Assembly: GCA_965249765.1 (NCBI GenBank)
Contig: CBDFMR010000005.1
Location: 1,364,001 to 1,428,000 of the forward strand
Source: CBDFMR01 sp965249765
GTDB taxonomy: Bacteria > Bacteroidota > Bacteroidia > Chitinophagales > Saprospiraceae
Reading direction: 5' to 3'
Length of the DNA stretch: 64,000 nt
The translations under genes and the position numbers were made by a program. Positions 16,745 to 26,156 of the stretch are shown one piece after another. Under the pieces are notes generated by a model. The model ran no database searches and was not told where the DNA came from. It saw nothing but the letters and a program-made list of their open reading frames with translations. The stretch's first letter is position 1. The number at the start of each line of letters is the position of its first letter.

Positions 16745-17495
16745 CTTTCTATGGCCACCATTTTTATAATCTTTGTAATTGAAGGTTCAATGGTGTTTAC
16801 GCAAGAAGATAAATGGCGAGAGATGAAATTGGCGAGAATAATTTTAGATAGCCAATTGGATGATATCCAACAAGATAGAAGGGAGATATTGCGATCGATC
16901 TATGTTAGTCATTTGGGCAGCGTAGATAAATTTTTTCCTAAACTTGAACGATTCTTAGTCCACTATCGAAATATGGTAATATTGGGTGATGGAGCAAAAT
17001 GGATATGGAATTGGGCAGAGGATAATTACCCTGGGGCTATTCAAATATTGGACTATTACCATGCAAAGGAAAAATTAGCTTTGTTTGCCAAACATCAATT
17101 TAGCCAAGATCAGGATAGAATGCAATGGCTTAAAAAACAAAAAGAAAAACTACTTAATAACCAAGTAGATCAAGTTATTGAAGTACTAAAATGTATTAGA
17201 TCAAGAAGTGATCAAGCCAAGATTGCCAAACAAAAGGCCATTGATTATTATATCGAACATTGTCTCGAATGATGTATAAATCATATCGCACAAAAGGATT
17301 GCTGATCGGATCGGCACCCATCGAAGCTGCACATAGAAGTGTGATTCAACAAAGAATGAAGTTGTCGGGACAAAAGTGGTCTATCAATGGTGCAAATGCT
17401 ATGGCTAACTTAAGATGCTACAAACATAGCGGAGATTGGGAGGTCATCAAGACCGTCATAGCTAATGCAGCTTAATTGTGCAATTTGAAATACAC
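16745..17495 (+). mobile_element. ISKra4-type transposase, truncated and frameshifted (copy 2)
   Basis: The sequence lines up with copy 1 from VIEGSMVFTQEDKW onward (copy 1: VDACMLFTREEKW) and includes DGAKWIWNWAEDNYPGAIQI and LDYYHAKEKL. It lacks the first ~150 residues. The frame breaks near 17265 (YYIEH then SRMMYKSYRTKGLLIG) and then runs to IANAA at 17475. The two copies differ at many residues, so they are distinct elements, not recent duplicates. Its right end near 17495 abuts the amidohydrolase stop codon. Confidence 0.85.
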
Positions 17496-17498
17496 ACC

Positions 17499-19188
17499 TT
17501 ATTTCTCATTTGCCAGCTCATACTTCACCTCGCCACCCACAATCGTTGAAATAACCATTGCCCTCAGGATGTCTTCATCGGAGCAAGACATGAGGTTATG
17601 AGATAAGATGACGAGGTCAGCATACTTACCTGCCTCTAGACTTCCTTTAATATCTTCCTCAAATGAGGCATAGGCATTGTTGATGGTGTAAGAATCCAAC
17701 GCCTCTTTTCTCGTCATCCGTTGCTCTGGAAAAAACTCATATCCATTGTCTTCCCGCTTTCTGGTGACGGACGCATAAAAAGATCTCAAAGGATCTACAT
17801 CCTCGACCGGGGCATCCGTACCGTTAGTAACCAATGCTCCTGCATCAATCAATGACTTCCAGGCATAAGCACCAGTCCTGGACCTTTCTTCACCGAGGCG
17901 TTTTTCCACAAACGGGCTGTCAGATGTACAATGCACACCCTGCATGGAAGCAATCACTCCCAGTGAAGAAAATCGCTTGATGTCGTCAGGATTCAAGTGT
18001 TGGGCATGCTCTATACGCCACCTCAGGTCCTTAGACCGAGTAGTACCATTATTCTCAAAAAGATCGAGCACCTCACGATTGGCACGATCGCCGATGGCGT
18101 GCACACAGACCTGCATTTTATTATCTTTTGCGAGACCAATTATTCTATCCACTTCGTCTAACTCAGTCGTGTTTTGTCCATAAAAACCGGGATTGTCATC
18201 GTATTCCTCAAGCAACCAGGCACCATAGGACCCAAGTGCTCCGTCAACTTCTGTCTTGATGGCATTACAAGTAAAGTACCCTCCAGCATCAGTCACGATC
18301 GCCGATGTAAGACTGTCTTTCATCTCATCATAGGAATGGCGCAGCATGACCCATAGCCTGATGTCAAACTGACCGTTTTCAGCCAATGATTTGTACCCAT
18401 AGATTTCCTTAAATTTTGATCCTGCATCCTGAAATGATGTAATGCCTTTCCTGAGGCACTCTTGCTGTGCCAGCCGTACAGCTTCCTCCCATTTCTCTTG
18501 ACGACGCAGGGTAGGGATACGCATCTCATGTATCATCTTGGTCTTCTTGAATATATCCATGGCGTTTTCTTCGAATATGCCTATAGCTTCTCCATCATGA
18601 TCTCTGACGATGTGTCCACCATCGGGGCTCGGTGTATCTCTAGATATTTTCGCTAGGCGCATGGCCATCTCATTGGCAAACAAGGAATGGCCGCTGGCGT
18701 GATAGAGCAGGATAGGGTTTTGAGGCGACATCTCGCTGATATCTTCATGGCGAGGATAACCACTCAGTTGCTTTACGGGTAGTTCTGTCCATTTTTCCTG
18801 GTGCCATCCACGTCCCTCTATCCACTCTCCCGGTGCTGACTCATCGATTTTTTTCTTCACCTTGGCTTCGACTTCTGCCCATGAGCCAGTATTGAGGAGA
18901 TTGACATTGATCAGAATCTTCCCCAATCCTAAGAAATGACCATGACCTTCGATAAATCCGGGCATTACAAATTTTCCTCGGGCATCGATAATTCTATTGC
19001 CTTTGATGTCTTTAAGCGTCGTCTTTCCTTCAACAATCTTCACGATCTTCTCACCACGGATGTAGATCGTTCCGGAAATGACTTCATCGCCGTTAGTCGT
19101 ATATATCTGATCTGATGACTAAGTCATACGATTTTTTACACCCGACCAGTGACATCAAGATGACTATAAGGAGAAGCAGTTTGTTCAT
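17499..19188 (-). pseudogene. YtcJ-like amidohydrolase lipoprotein with N-terminal frameshift
   Basis: From 19188 a lipoprotein signal (MNKLLLLIVILMSLVGC, lipobox LVGC) continues KKSYDLVIRSD and then meets a stop; one frame over, IYTTNGDEVISGTIYIRGEK leads straight into the main frame. The frameshift lies near 19120. The remainder is a complete metal-dependent amidohydrolase of the YtcJ-like group: GFIEGHGHF (metal-binding histidines), the central CVHAIGDRAN, WRIEHAQHL, and TDAPVEDVDPLRSFYA with the catalytic aspartate. Such enzymes hydrolyse amide-type bonds in exported compounds, substrate unknown. Without the signal the enzyme could still be made from the ATG at 19043 as a 514-residue cytoplasmic form, but it would lose its first beta-strands. 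Confidence 0.8.
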
Positions 19189-19210
19189 AGCTACGAATAT
19201 AGAGTAAACC

Positions 19211-19249
19211 TCAAATCTTCAAATCCTAGCATCATCAAATCTTCAAATC
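19211..19249. repeat. Short direct repeat between two genes
   Basis: TCAAATCTTCAAATC occurs at 19211-19225 and again at 19235-19249. The unit itself is a doubled TCAAATCT-like word. It lies in the 67-base gap between polyprenyl synthetase and amidohydrolase. Confidence 0.6.
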
Positions 19250-19255
19250 AAATCC

Positions 19256-20230
19256 CTAACCCTTTCTTTTTACAAACATCATTGCCAGACTGGTCAGCAT
19301 GTCCTTTTTTTTCTCATCGATACTCAACTGCTCCACATGAGATCTTGACAGATCCAGATAGGCGTGCATTACTTCTTCGGCAAAACCTCGCACATGGGTG
19401 TTGTTATAAATGGTCAGGACAGTGTTGATTTTATCTGGATGATCATTGACAAATAAGGTTTTTAGTTTGGATCGCTCATCCTCAGATCCCAGTTCGAGTG
19501 CTTTAAGGTAGAGGTATGTTTTTTTGTTGTTGATAATATCACCGCCAATGGTCTTGCCTGTAGCTGCATCTCCGAATGCATCTAAAATGTCGTCCTGCAA
19601 CTGGAAGGCAATACCGGCATTCAAGGCATAATTATACATGTGATCTTGATCTTTCTCATCAGCATGAGCGAGTAGAGCACCCATCTGAGCCGAAGCAGCC
19701 AGAAGGACAGCTGTTTTTATCTCTATCATCTTCATATAATCTGAAATGCTGACGTCATCGCGGGTTTCGAAATCTACATCCCATTGCTGACCATGGCACA
19801 CATCTATGGCCATAGAGTTAAAGATAGAAGCCAGTTTACCAAAATTCTCAGGATAACTGTGTTGAAGAATAGAATAACACTGAATAAGTGCGGCATCACC
19901 GGAAAGGATGGCTTCATTGGTCCCATATTTTTTGTGGACGGAAGGCTCACCACGTCGCATGTCAGCATCGTCCATGATGTCATCGTGCATCAGGGTAAAA
20001 GTGTGAAACAGCTGCATGGCAAATGCCGCTGGTAAGACCCGGGAATTATCTCCATCGTCTAAGCTGCCATAGGCCAACATGAGCAACAAGGGTCTTATTT
20101 TTTTACCACCCAGACCGAGTAAATGCCGGATGGGTTGGTATAGCTCGTCGTATTGAGGGATCAAGAGTTGGGTTTGCTCATAAGCGTTGTATTGCTCCCT
20201 GTATCGCGCTAGTGTTTCGTTGAGATTCAC
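19256..20230 (-). CDS. Polyprenyl (isoprenoid) diphosphate synthase
   Basis: The 324-residue protein is a trans-isoprenyl diphosphate synthase. It has GGKKIRP (about residues 41-47, substrate binding), the first aspartate-rich motif DDIMDDADMRR (about 83-93), GDAALIQCYS after it, and the second motif QLQDDILDAFGD (about 207-218). These enzymes condense isopentenyl diphosphate onto an allylic primer to give farnesyl, geranylgeranyl or longer chains. The two residues before the first motif region (FHTFTLMHDD) would set chain length; the exact product is uncertain, octaprenyl or short-chain both possible. It is intact, with a pseudogene on each side. Confidence 0.9.
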   Translation of the reverse strand: MNLNETLARYREQYNAYEQTQLLIPQYDELYQPIRHLLGLGGKKIRPLLLMLAYGSLDDGDNSRVLPAAFAMQLFHTFTLMHDDIMDDADMRRGEPSVHKKYGTNEAILSGDAALIQCYSILQHSYPENFGKLASIFNSMAIDVCHGQQWDVDFETRDDVSISDYMKMIEIKTAVLLAASAQMGALLAHADEKDQDHMYNYALNAGIAFQLQDDILDAFGDAATGKTIGGDIINNKKTYLYLKALELGSEDERSKLKTLFVNDHPDKINTVLTIYNNTHVRGFAEEVMHAYLDLSRSHVEQLSIDEKKKDMLTSLAMMFVKRKG

Positions 20231-20356
20231 GGGTGTAAATATACTTTTTCAGAAATGATACACCGATGGTTTGATGCTATCATCCTTCGATGCTACTACC
20301 TGCATATATCTCCGTTAATTTATCGAGACCAGCTAAAACTATTCATGGCATCATTG

Positions 20357-21273
20357 TTAAAAAGCACGAATGGCACGTTGAGTACCGCCGGAGTCTATCT
20401 TAGCGAAGACAGCCTGAAAGCCGTTGTTGAAGAATTGGCCCCATGCACTGATGCCGCTCTCCGTAGAACTCCAGTACCCAAAATCCGTAAAATCCTCTCC
20501 TCCATTGGCTACTGCTGTTGTATTGATGGCAGCTTTGTTTTGATACACTTCATCCAACTCATCTTTAGCTGGTAAGTACCAGTCGTCATAGTCACCATAG
20601 GCTAAATCTGCACAGTGCTGTGCGGCCGATCTGATATGACCCGATTGCATCATAATCGCTACCGTATTTCCAGCGCCATTAATATCGCTTTGGGCGGAAG
20701 TTCCTATTGTAGGACTGCCAACGTTACTCCACACGACGCCAGCAACATCATAAATACTGACCACTTTACCATGCTCTCCACTCGGATTTACCCAGAATAC
20801 TACTCCGCCCTGGGCGTAGTCGCCCACAGCAAATGTGGTTGGTGGTGGAGGTGGAGATGCACCCATGATGCCAGACCATCGGCATCGCTCACCAGTACTT
20901 TATCCACTCCAGGGCTGCCGCCTGTTATTTTTATTTGTCCGTCGACTTCCAGCTTGGCGCCAGGATCGGTGACTCCTATGCCGACATTACCGCTGGGGAT
21001 CACTGTGAGTTTAGGTGATGCTGAGGTGACGAAGTGTACTTTTCCTGTCGAATTGCTTCCTCCTGTACCAAAATTCATATCAGTAGCTCCAGTATAAAGA
21101 CCTGTATAGCCTTGATAACCATTGGCATTATAAAATCCAATCCAGTTATTAGTAGTACCAGTTGACTCTATCTTTAGTGGGCGTACATTATTCGCTGAGA
21201 TTTCTACTTGTTGAGCATTTAGTCCTATGACTATGACGCTAATTAAAACTGTTAATAATGTGATTTTTTCCAT
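20357..21273 (-). pseudogene. Fibre-like protein with DUF1566 domain, frameshifted
   Basis: The N-terminal part (start 21273) has a signal peptide (MEKITLLTVLISVIVIGLNA) and a pattern typical of tail-fibre or adhesin stalks, SGNVGIGVTDPGAKLEVDGQ and DKVLVSDADGLASW. At about 20865 the frame shifts and the other frame takes over: GASPPPPPTTFAVGDYAQGG, GVVFWVNPSGEHG, DWYLPAKDELDEVYQNKAAI and YWSSTESG to the end RAIRAF. That second part is a DUF1566 (Lcl C-terminal-like) domain. The two halves belong together, because DUF1566 domains follow such stalks in many Bacteroidota surface proteins. Restoring one or two bases would give a ~305-residue secreted protein. Confidence 0.75.
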
Positions 21274-21329
21274 TTTTAGTTTGTTTTATTTGTCGATGCT
21301 TATTTAGATGTTCTTCGAATGATTTAAGC

Positions 21330-21524
21330 TTATTCTACCTCATATGACCTCAGTGTACCAGGAAGAGTTATGGATAAGGTGGTCACGGGTCCGTTGCATA
21401 TCGGATCGTATACATTATACGATGTAGGTACATCGCTCGCCGTATATGTAGCTGATACACTTGCTTGCGCAATTAAGGTTCCTGATGTGGTGATAAGGAA
21501 GAAGAAGGAGAGTAGATGCTTCAT
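21330..21524 (-). CDS. Short secreted protein, probably truncated
   Basis: This 64-residue product has a clear signal peptide (MKHLLSFFFLITTSGTLIAQ, cleavage after AQA near residue 21) followed by a beta-rich mature part that stops after TLRSYEVE. The mature stretch looks like the first strands of a larger secreted domain, so it is likely the N-terminal remnant of a longer gene rather than a complete protein. It lies 56 bases upstream of the fibre-like pseudogene in the same orientation. Confidence 0.45.
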   Translation of the reverse strand: MKHLLSFFFLITTSGTLIAQASVSATYTASDVPTSYNVYDPICNGPVTTLSITLPGTLRSYEVE

Positions 21525-21711
21525 GATTTGATGATTTCAAGAACAAGATATGGGTATGCCCTAGCCATTGTGGGTATGATTTAGTATTTGGTATGGTTTT
21601 TTGAGTATTCTGTTTTTGTAGGTGCTGTGATGCTGTAATTCTATGTTACTACGATGTTGTGATGATCTAATGGCTCATGTCAGTCAGCGCAATGCTGTAT
21701 CATTGCACGCA

Positions 21712-22164
21712 ATGAACAATACATTCTACACCCGTAAGGCAACCACTGAAGACCTGCCCTCAGTTATAGGTCTTGTGAAGAAACTAGCTGCCTTCGAGCG
21801 AGAGCCAGAGGCGGTGACTGCAACTTTGGAAGTATATCAAGAATGTTTTGACTCGGGACTGATAGATATCAAACTCGCCGTCGTTGATGGTCAGGTAGTC
21901 GGCATGACAGTGAGTAATGAGGCATTCAGTACATGGAAAGGGAAGATGTTTTACCTCGAAGATTTCTATGTTCTTGAAGAGTATAGATCGCTGGGTATAG
22001 GCCAACAATTATTCGATGAATTTTTAGAGGAGGCCCGATCTAGAAATTGCCAACTTGCTAAGTGGCAAGTACTTGACTGGAACACGGATGCAATCAGGTT
22101 TTATAGGAGAAACGGAGCAGAACTGGATGATGAGTGGCTGAATGGGAAAATATTAATGAGTTAA
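21712..22164 (+). CDS. GNAT-family N-acetyltransferase
   Basis: The 150-residue protein has the GNAT fold: the N-terminal YTRKATTEDLPSVIGLVKKL, the beta4 strand MFYLEDFYVLEEYRS, then the acetyl-CoA loop RSLGIGQQLFDEF (motif A, R/Q-x-x-G-x-G/A) and the C-terminal AIRFYRRNGAE. It resembles spermidine/diamine acetyltransferase-like members, but the acceptor cannot be fixed. An ATG at 21643 in the same frame would add 23 residues without family similarity (MLLRCCDDLMAHV); the start at 21712 puts the first strand where GNAT proteins begin. Confidence 0.85.
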   Translation: MNNTFYTRKATTEDLPSVIGLVKKLAAFEREPEAVTATLEVYQECFDSGLIDIKLAVVDGQVVGMTVSNEAFSTWKGKMFYLEDFYVLEEYRSLGIGQQLFDEFLEEARSRNCQLAKWQVLDWNTDAIRFYRRNGAELDDEWLNGKILMS

Positions 22165-22548
22165 TGTGATAATGAGTCAATGTGATAAGTGATAATTGGA
22201 AAAAAATGTAAAGGAACTATCCCAATTGCCGATTGAGAAGTCGAGCCTCCGATTAGGGAATAAGAGCGTGTGGCAGATAACAATAAGGCAATATAATAAC
22301 GATTCAGTATGCTAATGGGTAAAGCAGCAAATGAGGATCACGCGTATCTTATAGCTGGCAACAGAAAGTTACAAAAGCTAGACTCCCCTTGGGGAAAAGT
22401 TACAAGTAGCTGACAATGAGTCAATAAGCCATTGAAGCAATAGGATGATAAATAGAAATCAAAAGTAAATCTAGGGTATCTCGTAGCTAATAACTGAAAG
22501 CTGCAAACGACCTCTCGCACACGTACTAATTAATTCCCCAATACCCGC
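22165..22548. other. Noncoding spacer with degenerate repeats before rpsL
   Basis: No gene is evident. AATGTGATAA occurs twice near 22162-22190, and two related stretches (TATCTTATAGCT near 22345 and TATCTCGTAGCT near 22480, each followed by an AACxGAAAG-like word) look like worn repeats. This marks the boundary between the disturbed left part and the compact ribosomal cluster. Confidence 0.5.
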
Positions 22549-22578
22549 TTGATTTCCAACAAATAAATCATACCTTTG
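22549..22578 (+). promoter_or_regulatory. Promoter of the rpsL operon
   Basis: TTG at 22549-22551, 19 bases, and TACCTTTG at 22571-22578 give a textbook Bacteroidota promoter (-33 TTTG, -7 TAnnTTTG). It lies about 70 bases before the rpsL start codon. The bases after it (CGACTC) resemble those after the rpsJ and rplP elements. Confidence 0.7.
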
Positions 22579-22646
22579 CGACTCTTTTTTTGACGCCAGA
22601 AAGGCACAAGAGAAAAGAGCCATATTTTTTAATATAAAAAGCGGGT

Positions 22647-23021
22647 ATGCCGACTATAAATCAACTGGTAAGAAAGGGTAGAAAGAAAATAATTTCTAAG
22701 AGTAAATCCCGTGCTCTGGATTCATGTCCTCAGAAAAGAGGTGTGTGTACAAGAGTATATACTACTACTCCCAAGAAACCAAACTCTGCGTTGCGTAAGG
22801 TAGCCAAGGTAAGACTCACTAATGGGCTGGAGGTCATCTCCTACATACCAGGTGAAGGTCACAACCTACAGGAGCACTCCATCGTACTTATCAGAGGAGG
22901 AAGAGTGAAAGATTTACCGGGTGTGAGATATACAATCGTTCGTGGTGCCCTAGATACTGCAGGAGTGACTGACAGACTGCAATCACGATCTAAGTATGGA
23001 ACCAAAAGACCTAAAAAATAA
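22647..23021 (+). CDS. rpsL: 30S ribosomal protein S12
   Basis: S12 lines the decoding centre of the 30S subunit. The 124-residue product is full length and carries the near-invariant core TPKKPNSALRKVAKV (residues 41-55), which holds the classical streptomycin-resistance lysine, and the second loop RVKDLPGVRY (86-95) with the aspartate that RimO modifies in many bacteria. It is the first gene of the str block; rpsG follows after 25 bases. Confidence 0.98.
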   Translation: MPTINQLVRKGRKKIISKSKSRALDSCPQKRGVCTRVYTTTPKKPNSALRKVAKVRLTNGLEVISYIPGEGHNLQEHSIVLIRGGRVKDLPGVRYTIVRGALDTAGVTDRLQSRSKYGTKRPKK

Positions 23022-23046
23022 TAACTGCCGTTTTTAAAGAAATTTC

Positions 23047-23514
23047 ATGAGGAAAAGAAAACCCAAAAAGAGAATCATTCAGCCGGATCCCAGATTTGGA
23101 GATGCTATGGTGACTCAGTTTGTCAATAACATGATGTGGCAAGGTAAGAAAGGAGCTGCCTTCAAGATTTTTTATGACGCTATGGATAAAATCCAAGAGC
23201 GCACAAGTGAAAATTCACATGAGGTATGGCAGAAAGCTCTAGGCAACATCTATCCAGGTGTTGAGGTAAGAAGTAGAAGAATAGGCGGTGCCACTTTTCA
23301 AATCCCATCAGAGATTAGACCTGGTAGGAGAATTTCTGTAGGAATGAAGTGGTTGATAAGATATGCAAGAGAAAGAAGTGGAAAGGGAATGGCAGAGAAA
23401 CTTGCAACAGAAATCATAGCAGCAAGTAAGGGTGAAGGAGCAGCTGTGAAGAAGAAAGAAGATACACATAGAATGGCAGAGGCCAACCGTGCATTTGCGC
23501 ATTTCAGAACATAA
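23047..23514 (+). CDS. rpsG: 30S ribosomal protein S7
   Basis: S7 nucleates assembly of the 30S head by binding the 3' domain of 16S rRNA. The 155-residue protein begins MRKRKPKKRIIQPDPRFGD and has the characteristic EVRSRRIGGATFQIP (RNA-binding hairpin) and HRMAEANRAFAHFR at the C terminus. Length is normal for S7. It is followed by fusA after 37 bases, the usual str order. Confidence 0.98.
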   Translation: MRKRKPKKRIIQPDPRFGDAMVTQFVNNMMWQGKKGAAFKIFYDAMDKIQERTSENSHEVWQKALGNIYPGVEVRSRRIGGATFQIPSEIRPGRRISVGMKWLIRYARERSGKGMAEKLATEIIAASKGEGAAVKKKEDTHRMAEANRAFAHFRT

Positions 23515-23551
23515 GATATTTACTAGATTTTTATTGTAATCGTTTTTAATA

Positions 23552-25687
23552 ATGAGTAAAGATTTAAAATTTACTAGAAACATAGGTATAGCTGCTCACA
23601 TCGATGCTGGTAAGACAACCACCACCGAGAGGGTACTATATTATACTGGTCTTAGCCATAAAATAGGAGAGGTGCACGATGGCGCTGCTACTATGGACTG
23701 GATGGAACAAGAGCAGGAGAGAGGTATTACCATTACCTCAGCAGCAACCAAGACAAATTGGAACTGGAAAGGAGAGGATTATCCGATGAACATCATCGAT
23801 ACTCCAGGACATGTTGATTTTACTGTAGAGGTAAATAGATCACTTCGTGTACTTGACGGTCTAGTCTTTCTATTCTGCGCTGTATCAGGTGTAGAACCTC
23901 AGTCGGAGACCAACTGGCGATTGGCTGATAACTATAATGTTCCTCGTATTGGATTTGTCAATAAGATGGACAGATCAGGTGCGGACTTCTTCTCTGTTGT
24001 GAAGGATGTCAAAGAAAAATTAGGATCAGAAGCCATTCCGCTTCAGGTACCTATCGGTGCGGAAGAGACATTTAAGGGTGTTGTAGACCTCATCACTGGT
24101 AAGGCAATCGTGTGGAATGAGGATGATATGGGGATGACATTTGAAGAAGTTCCTATTCCTGATGATCTCAAAGAAACAGCGACTGAGTGGAGAGAGAAAT
24201 TGCTCGAGGCAGTAGCTGAATATGACGAATCATTGATGGAGAAGTTTTTTGAAAATCCTGATTCTATCACTGAGGAAGAAATGATTGCTGCCGTTAGAGG
24301 TGCCGTGCTTGATAACAAGTTTGTCCCGATGATGTGCGGATCAGCATTTAAGAATAAAGGTGTACAAGCAGTATTGGATGCAGTATGTGCATTCTTGCCG
24401 TCTCCAATAGACGTCGGATCCATCGAGGGTACTGATCCTCGAAACGATGAGGTGCTTGTAAGAAAGCCGGATATCAATGAGCCATTTACAGCATTGGCCT
24501 TTAAAATTGCTACTGACCCATTCGTAGGTCGTCTAGCCTTTTTTAGAGTATACAGTGGAGCGCTCGATGCCGGATCATATATCTTGAATAACAGGACAGG
24601 TAAAAAGGAGAGAATCTCTAGACTTTTCCAGATGCACTCCAATAAGCAGAACTCTATCCCTCGTGTCGAAGCGGGAGATATCGCTGCAGGAGTAGGATTT
24701 AAAGATTTGCGTACAGGAGATACATTGAGCTCAGAAGGTAGTCCTATCCAGCTGGAGTCAATGGTTTTCCCTGAGCCGGTGATCGGTGTGGCTGTTGAGC
24801 CTAAGAGTCAGAAAGATTTGGATAAATTGGGCATGGCACTAGCTAAGCTCTCAGAAGAGGATCCCACATTTAAAGTGAGATATGATGAAGACACCAATCA
24901 GACAGTGATTAGTGGTATGGGTGAGCTACACTTAGAGATTATTGTAGACAGACTAAGAAGGGAATTTAAAGTAGAGTGTAACCAAGGAGCTCCCCAAGTA
25001 AATTATAAAGAGGCACTTACGGCGTCATTTGACCATACAGAGCGACTCAAGAAGCAGAGTGGGGGATCAGGATTGTTTGCCCAGATGTCATTTGAGCTAG
25101 GTCCTGCAGATAAGGACTTTTTAGAATCTGATGAGTTCAAGGCAGGTAAGGTGAAGCTGCAGTTTGAGAATAAAATATTTGGTGGTTCTATCCCCAAAGA
25201 GTTTATCCCTTCTGTAGTCAAAGGATTTACGGCTATGATGACCAATGGTATCCTTGCGGGATATGGAATGGATAGCATGAAAGTAAGACTTTACGATGGA
25301 TCTACGCACGCCGTGGATTCTAAGCCTATAGCCTTTGAGCTTTGTGCCAAAGAAGGATTTAGAACTGCCGCAAAACACTGTAAACCGGTTTTACTAGAAC
25401 CTATGATGAAGCTAGAGATCATTACTCCTGAGGAGTATGTGGGATCGGTTATAGGTGATCTTAACAGACGTAGAGGCTTGCCTAAGGGTCAAGAGCAGAA
25501 AGGTGGTGGTGCAGTCTCTATTTCTGCAGAAGTGCCACTAGCACAGATGTTTGGTTATGTGACAGAATTAAGAACAATTACTTCGGGTAGAGCAAGTAGT
25601 ACGATGGAGTTTTCACACTTTGCAGCAGCGCCTAAAGGCATTGCTAAAGAGGTGATAGAAAAAGCGAAAGGAGAGGTAGCGGTTTAG
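23552..25687 (+). CDS. fusA: Translation elongation factor G
   Basis: EF-G drives tRNA-mRNA translocation with GTP hydrolysis. The 711-residue protein has all GTPase motifs: AHIDAGKTTTTE (P loop, residues 15-26), RGITITSAA (switch I), DTPGHVDF (G3) and NKMD (G4), followed by domains II-V with the conserved GMGELHLEII in domain III and VGSVIGDLNRRRG in domain V. Length is typical. tuf is not adjacent here; rpsJ follows after 125 bases with its own promoter element. Confidence 0.98.
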   Translation: MSKDLKFTRNIGIAAHIDAGKTTTTERVLYYTGLSHKIGEVHDGAATMDWMEQEQERGITITSAATKTNWNWKGEDYPMNIIDTPGHVDFTVEVNRSLRVLDGLVFLFCAVSGVEPQSETNWRLADNYNVPRIGFVNKMDRSGADFFSVVKDVKEKLGSEAIPLQVPIGAEETFKGVVDLITGKAIVWNEDDMGMTFEEVPIPDDLKETATEWREKLLEAVAEYDESLMEKFFENPDSITEEEMIAAVRGAVLDNKFVPMMCGSAFKNKGVQAVLDAVCAFLPSPIDVGSIEGTDPRNDEVLVRKPDINEPFTALAFKIATDPFVGRLAFFRVYSGALDAGSYILNNRTGKKERISRLFQMHSNKQNSIPRVEAGDIAAGVGFKDLRTGDTLSSEGSPIQLESMVFPEPVIGVAVEPKSQKDLDKLGMALAKLSEEDPTFKVRYDEDTNQTVISGMGELHLEIIVDRLRREFKVECNQGAPQVNYKEALTASFDHTERLKKQSGGSGLFAQMSFELGPADKDFLESDEFKAGKVKLQFENKIFGGSIPKEFIPSVVKGFTAMMTNGILAGYGMDSMKVRLYDGSTHAVDSKPIAFELCAKEGFRTAAKHCKPVLLEPMMKLEIITPEEYVGSVIGDLNRRRGLPKGQEQKGGGAVSISAEVPLAQMFGYVTELRTITSGRASSTMEFSHFAAAPKGIAKEVIEKAKGEVAV

Positions 25688-25765
25688 AAAGAAAATATTG
25701 GCAGAGCTAATGGCTGATTGCCTTGACAATAAATTGAATAATTTACGTGGAGTCGATAAAGTTGC

Positions 25766-25773
25766 TATCTTTG
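25766..25773 (+). promoter_or_regulatory. Candidate -7 element before rpsJ
   Basis: TATCTTTG, followed by CGCCCAC, lies 40 bases before the rpsJ start. No TTG sits at the ideal -33 distance. The shared TAnCTTTGCG(C/A)C context with the rpsL and rplP elements supports it. Confidence 0.55.
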
Positions 25774-25812
25774 CGCCCACTTTTGAAAGAATAAATTATC
25801 TAACAAAGGGCT

Positions 25813-26121
25813 ATGAATCAAAAAATCAGGATTAAACTTCGTTCTTACGATCACAACTTGGTCGACAAGTCAACGGAGAAGATCGTGAAAACAGTTCGCA
25901 ACAGTGGAGCCGTCATTTCCGGCCCGATTCCGCTGCCCACAGAGAAAGAAATATTTACGGTTTTGCGTTCTCCGCACGTAAATAAGAAATCTCGTGAGCA
26001 GTTTCAGCTGCGAACCCACAAGAGATTGATTGAAATATTTACACCTACGCAGAAGACTGTGGACGCATTGTCCAAGTTGGAATTGCCTAGTGGAGTGGAT
26101 ATTCAAGTAAAGCTTACTTAG
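25813..26121 (+). CDS. rpsJ: 30S ribosomal protein S10
   Basis: S10 is part of the 30S head and, as NusE, of antitermination complexes. The 102-residue product starts MNQKIRIKLRSYDHNLVDKS, carries GPIPLPTEKEIFTVLRSPHV in the long loop and RTHKRLIEIFTPTQKTVDAL near the end, all diagnostic. It heads the S10 portion of the ribosomal cluster and is followed after 87 bases by rplC, with a hairpin and T-run between them. Confidence 0.98.
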   Translation: MNQKIRIKLRSYDHNLVDKSTEKIVKTVRNSGAVISGPIPLPTEKEIFTVLRSPHVNKKSREQFQLRTHKRLIEIFTPTQKTVDALSKLELPSGVDIQVKLT

Positions 26122-26156
26122 TAAGCATCATCTTTAGTTTTCACGCGATATTTAAT

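Noticed and set aside
10855..17495. Composite transposon formed by two ISKra4 copies
   Set aside because: The two transposases differ at many residues, face opposite ways and are both broken, and one is truncated. They are independent relics.
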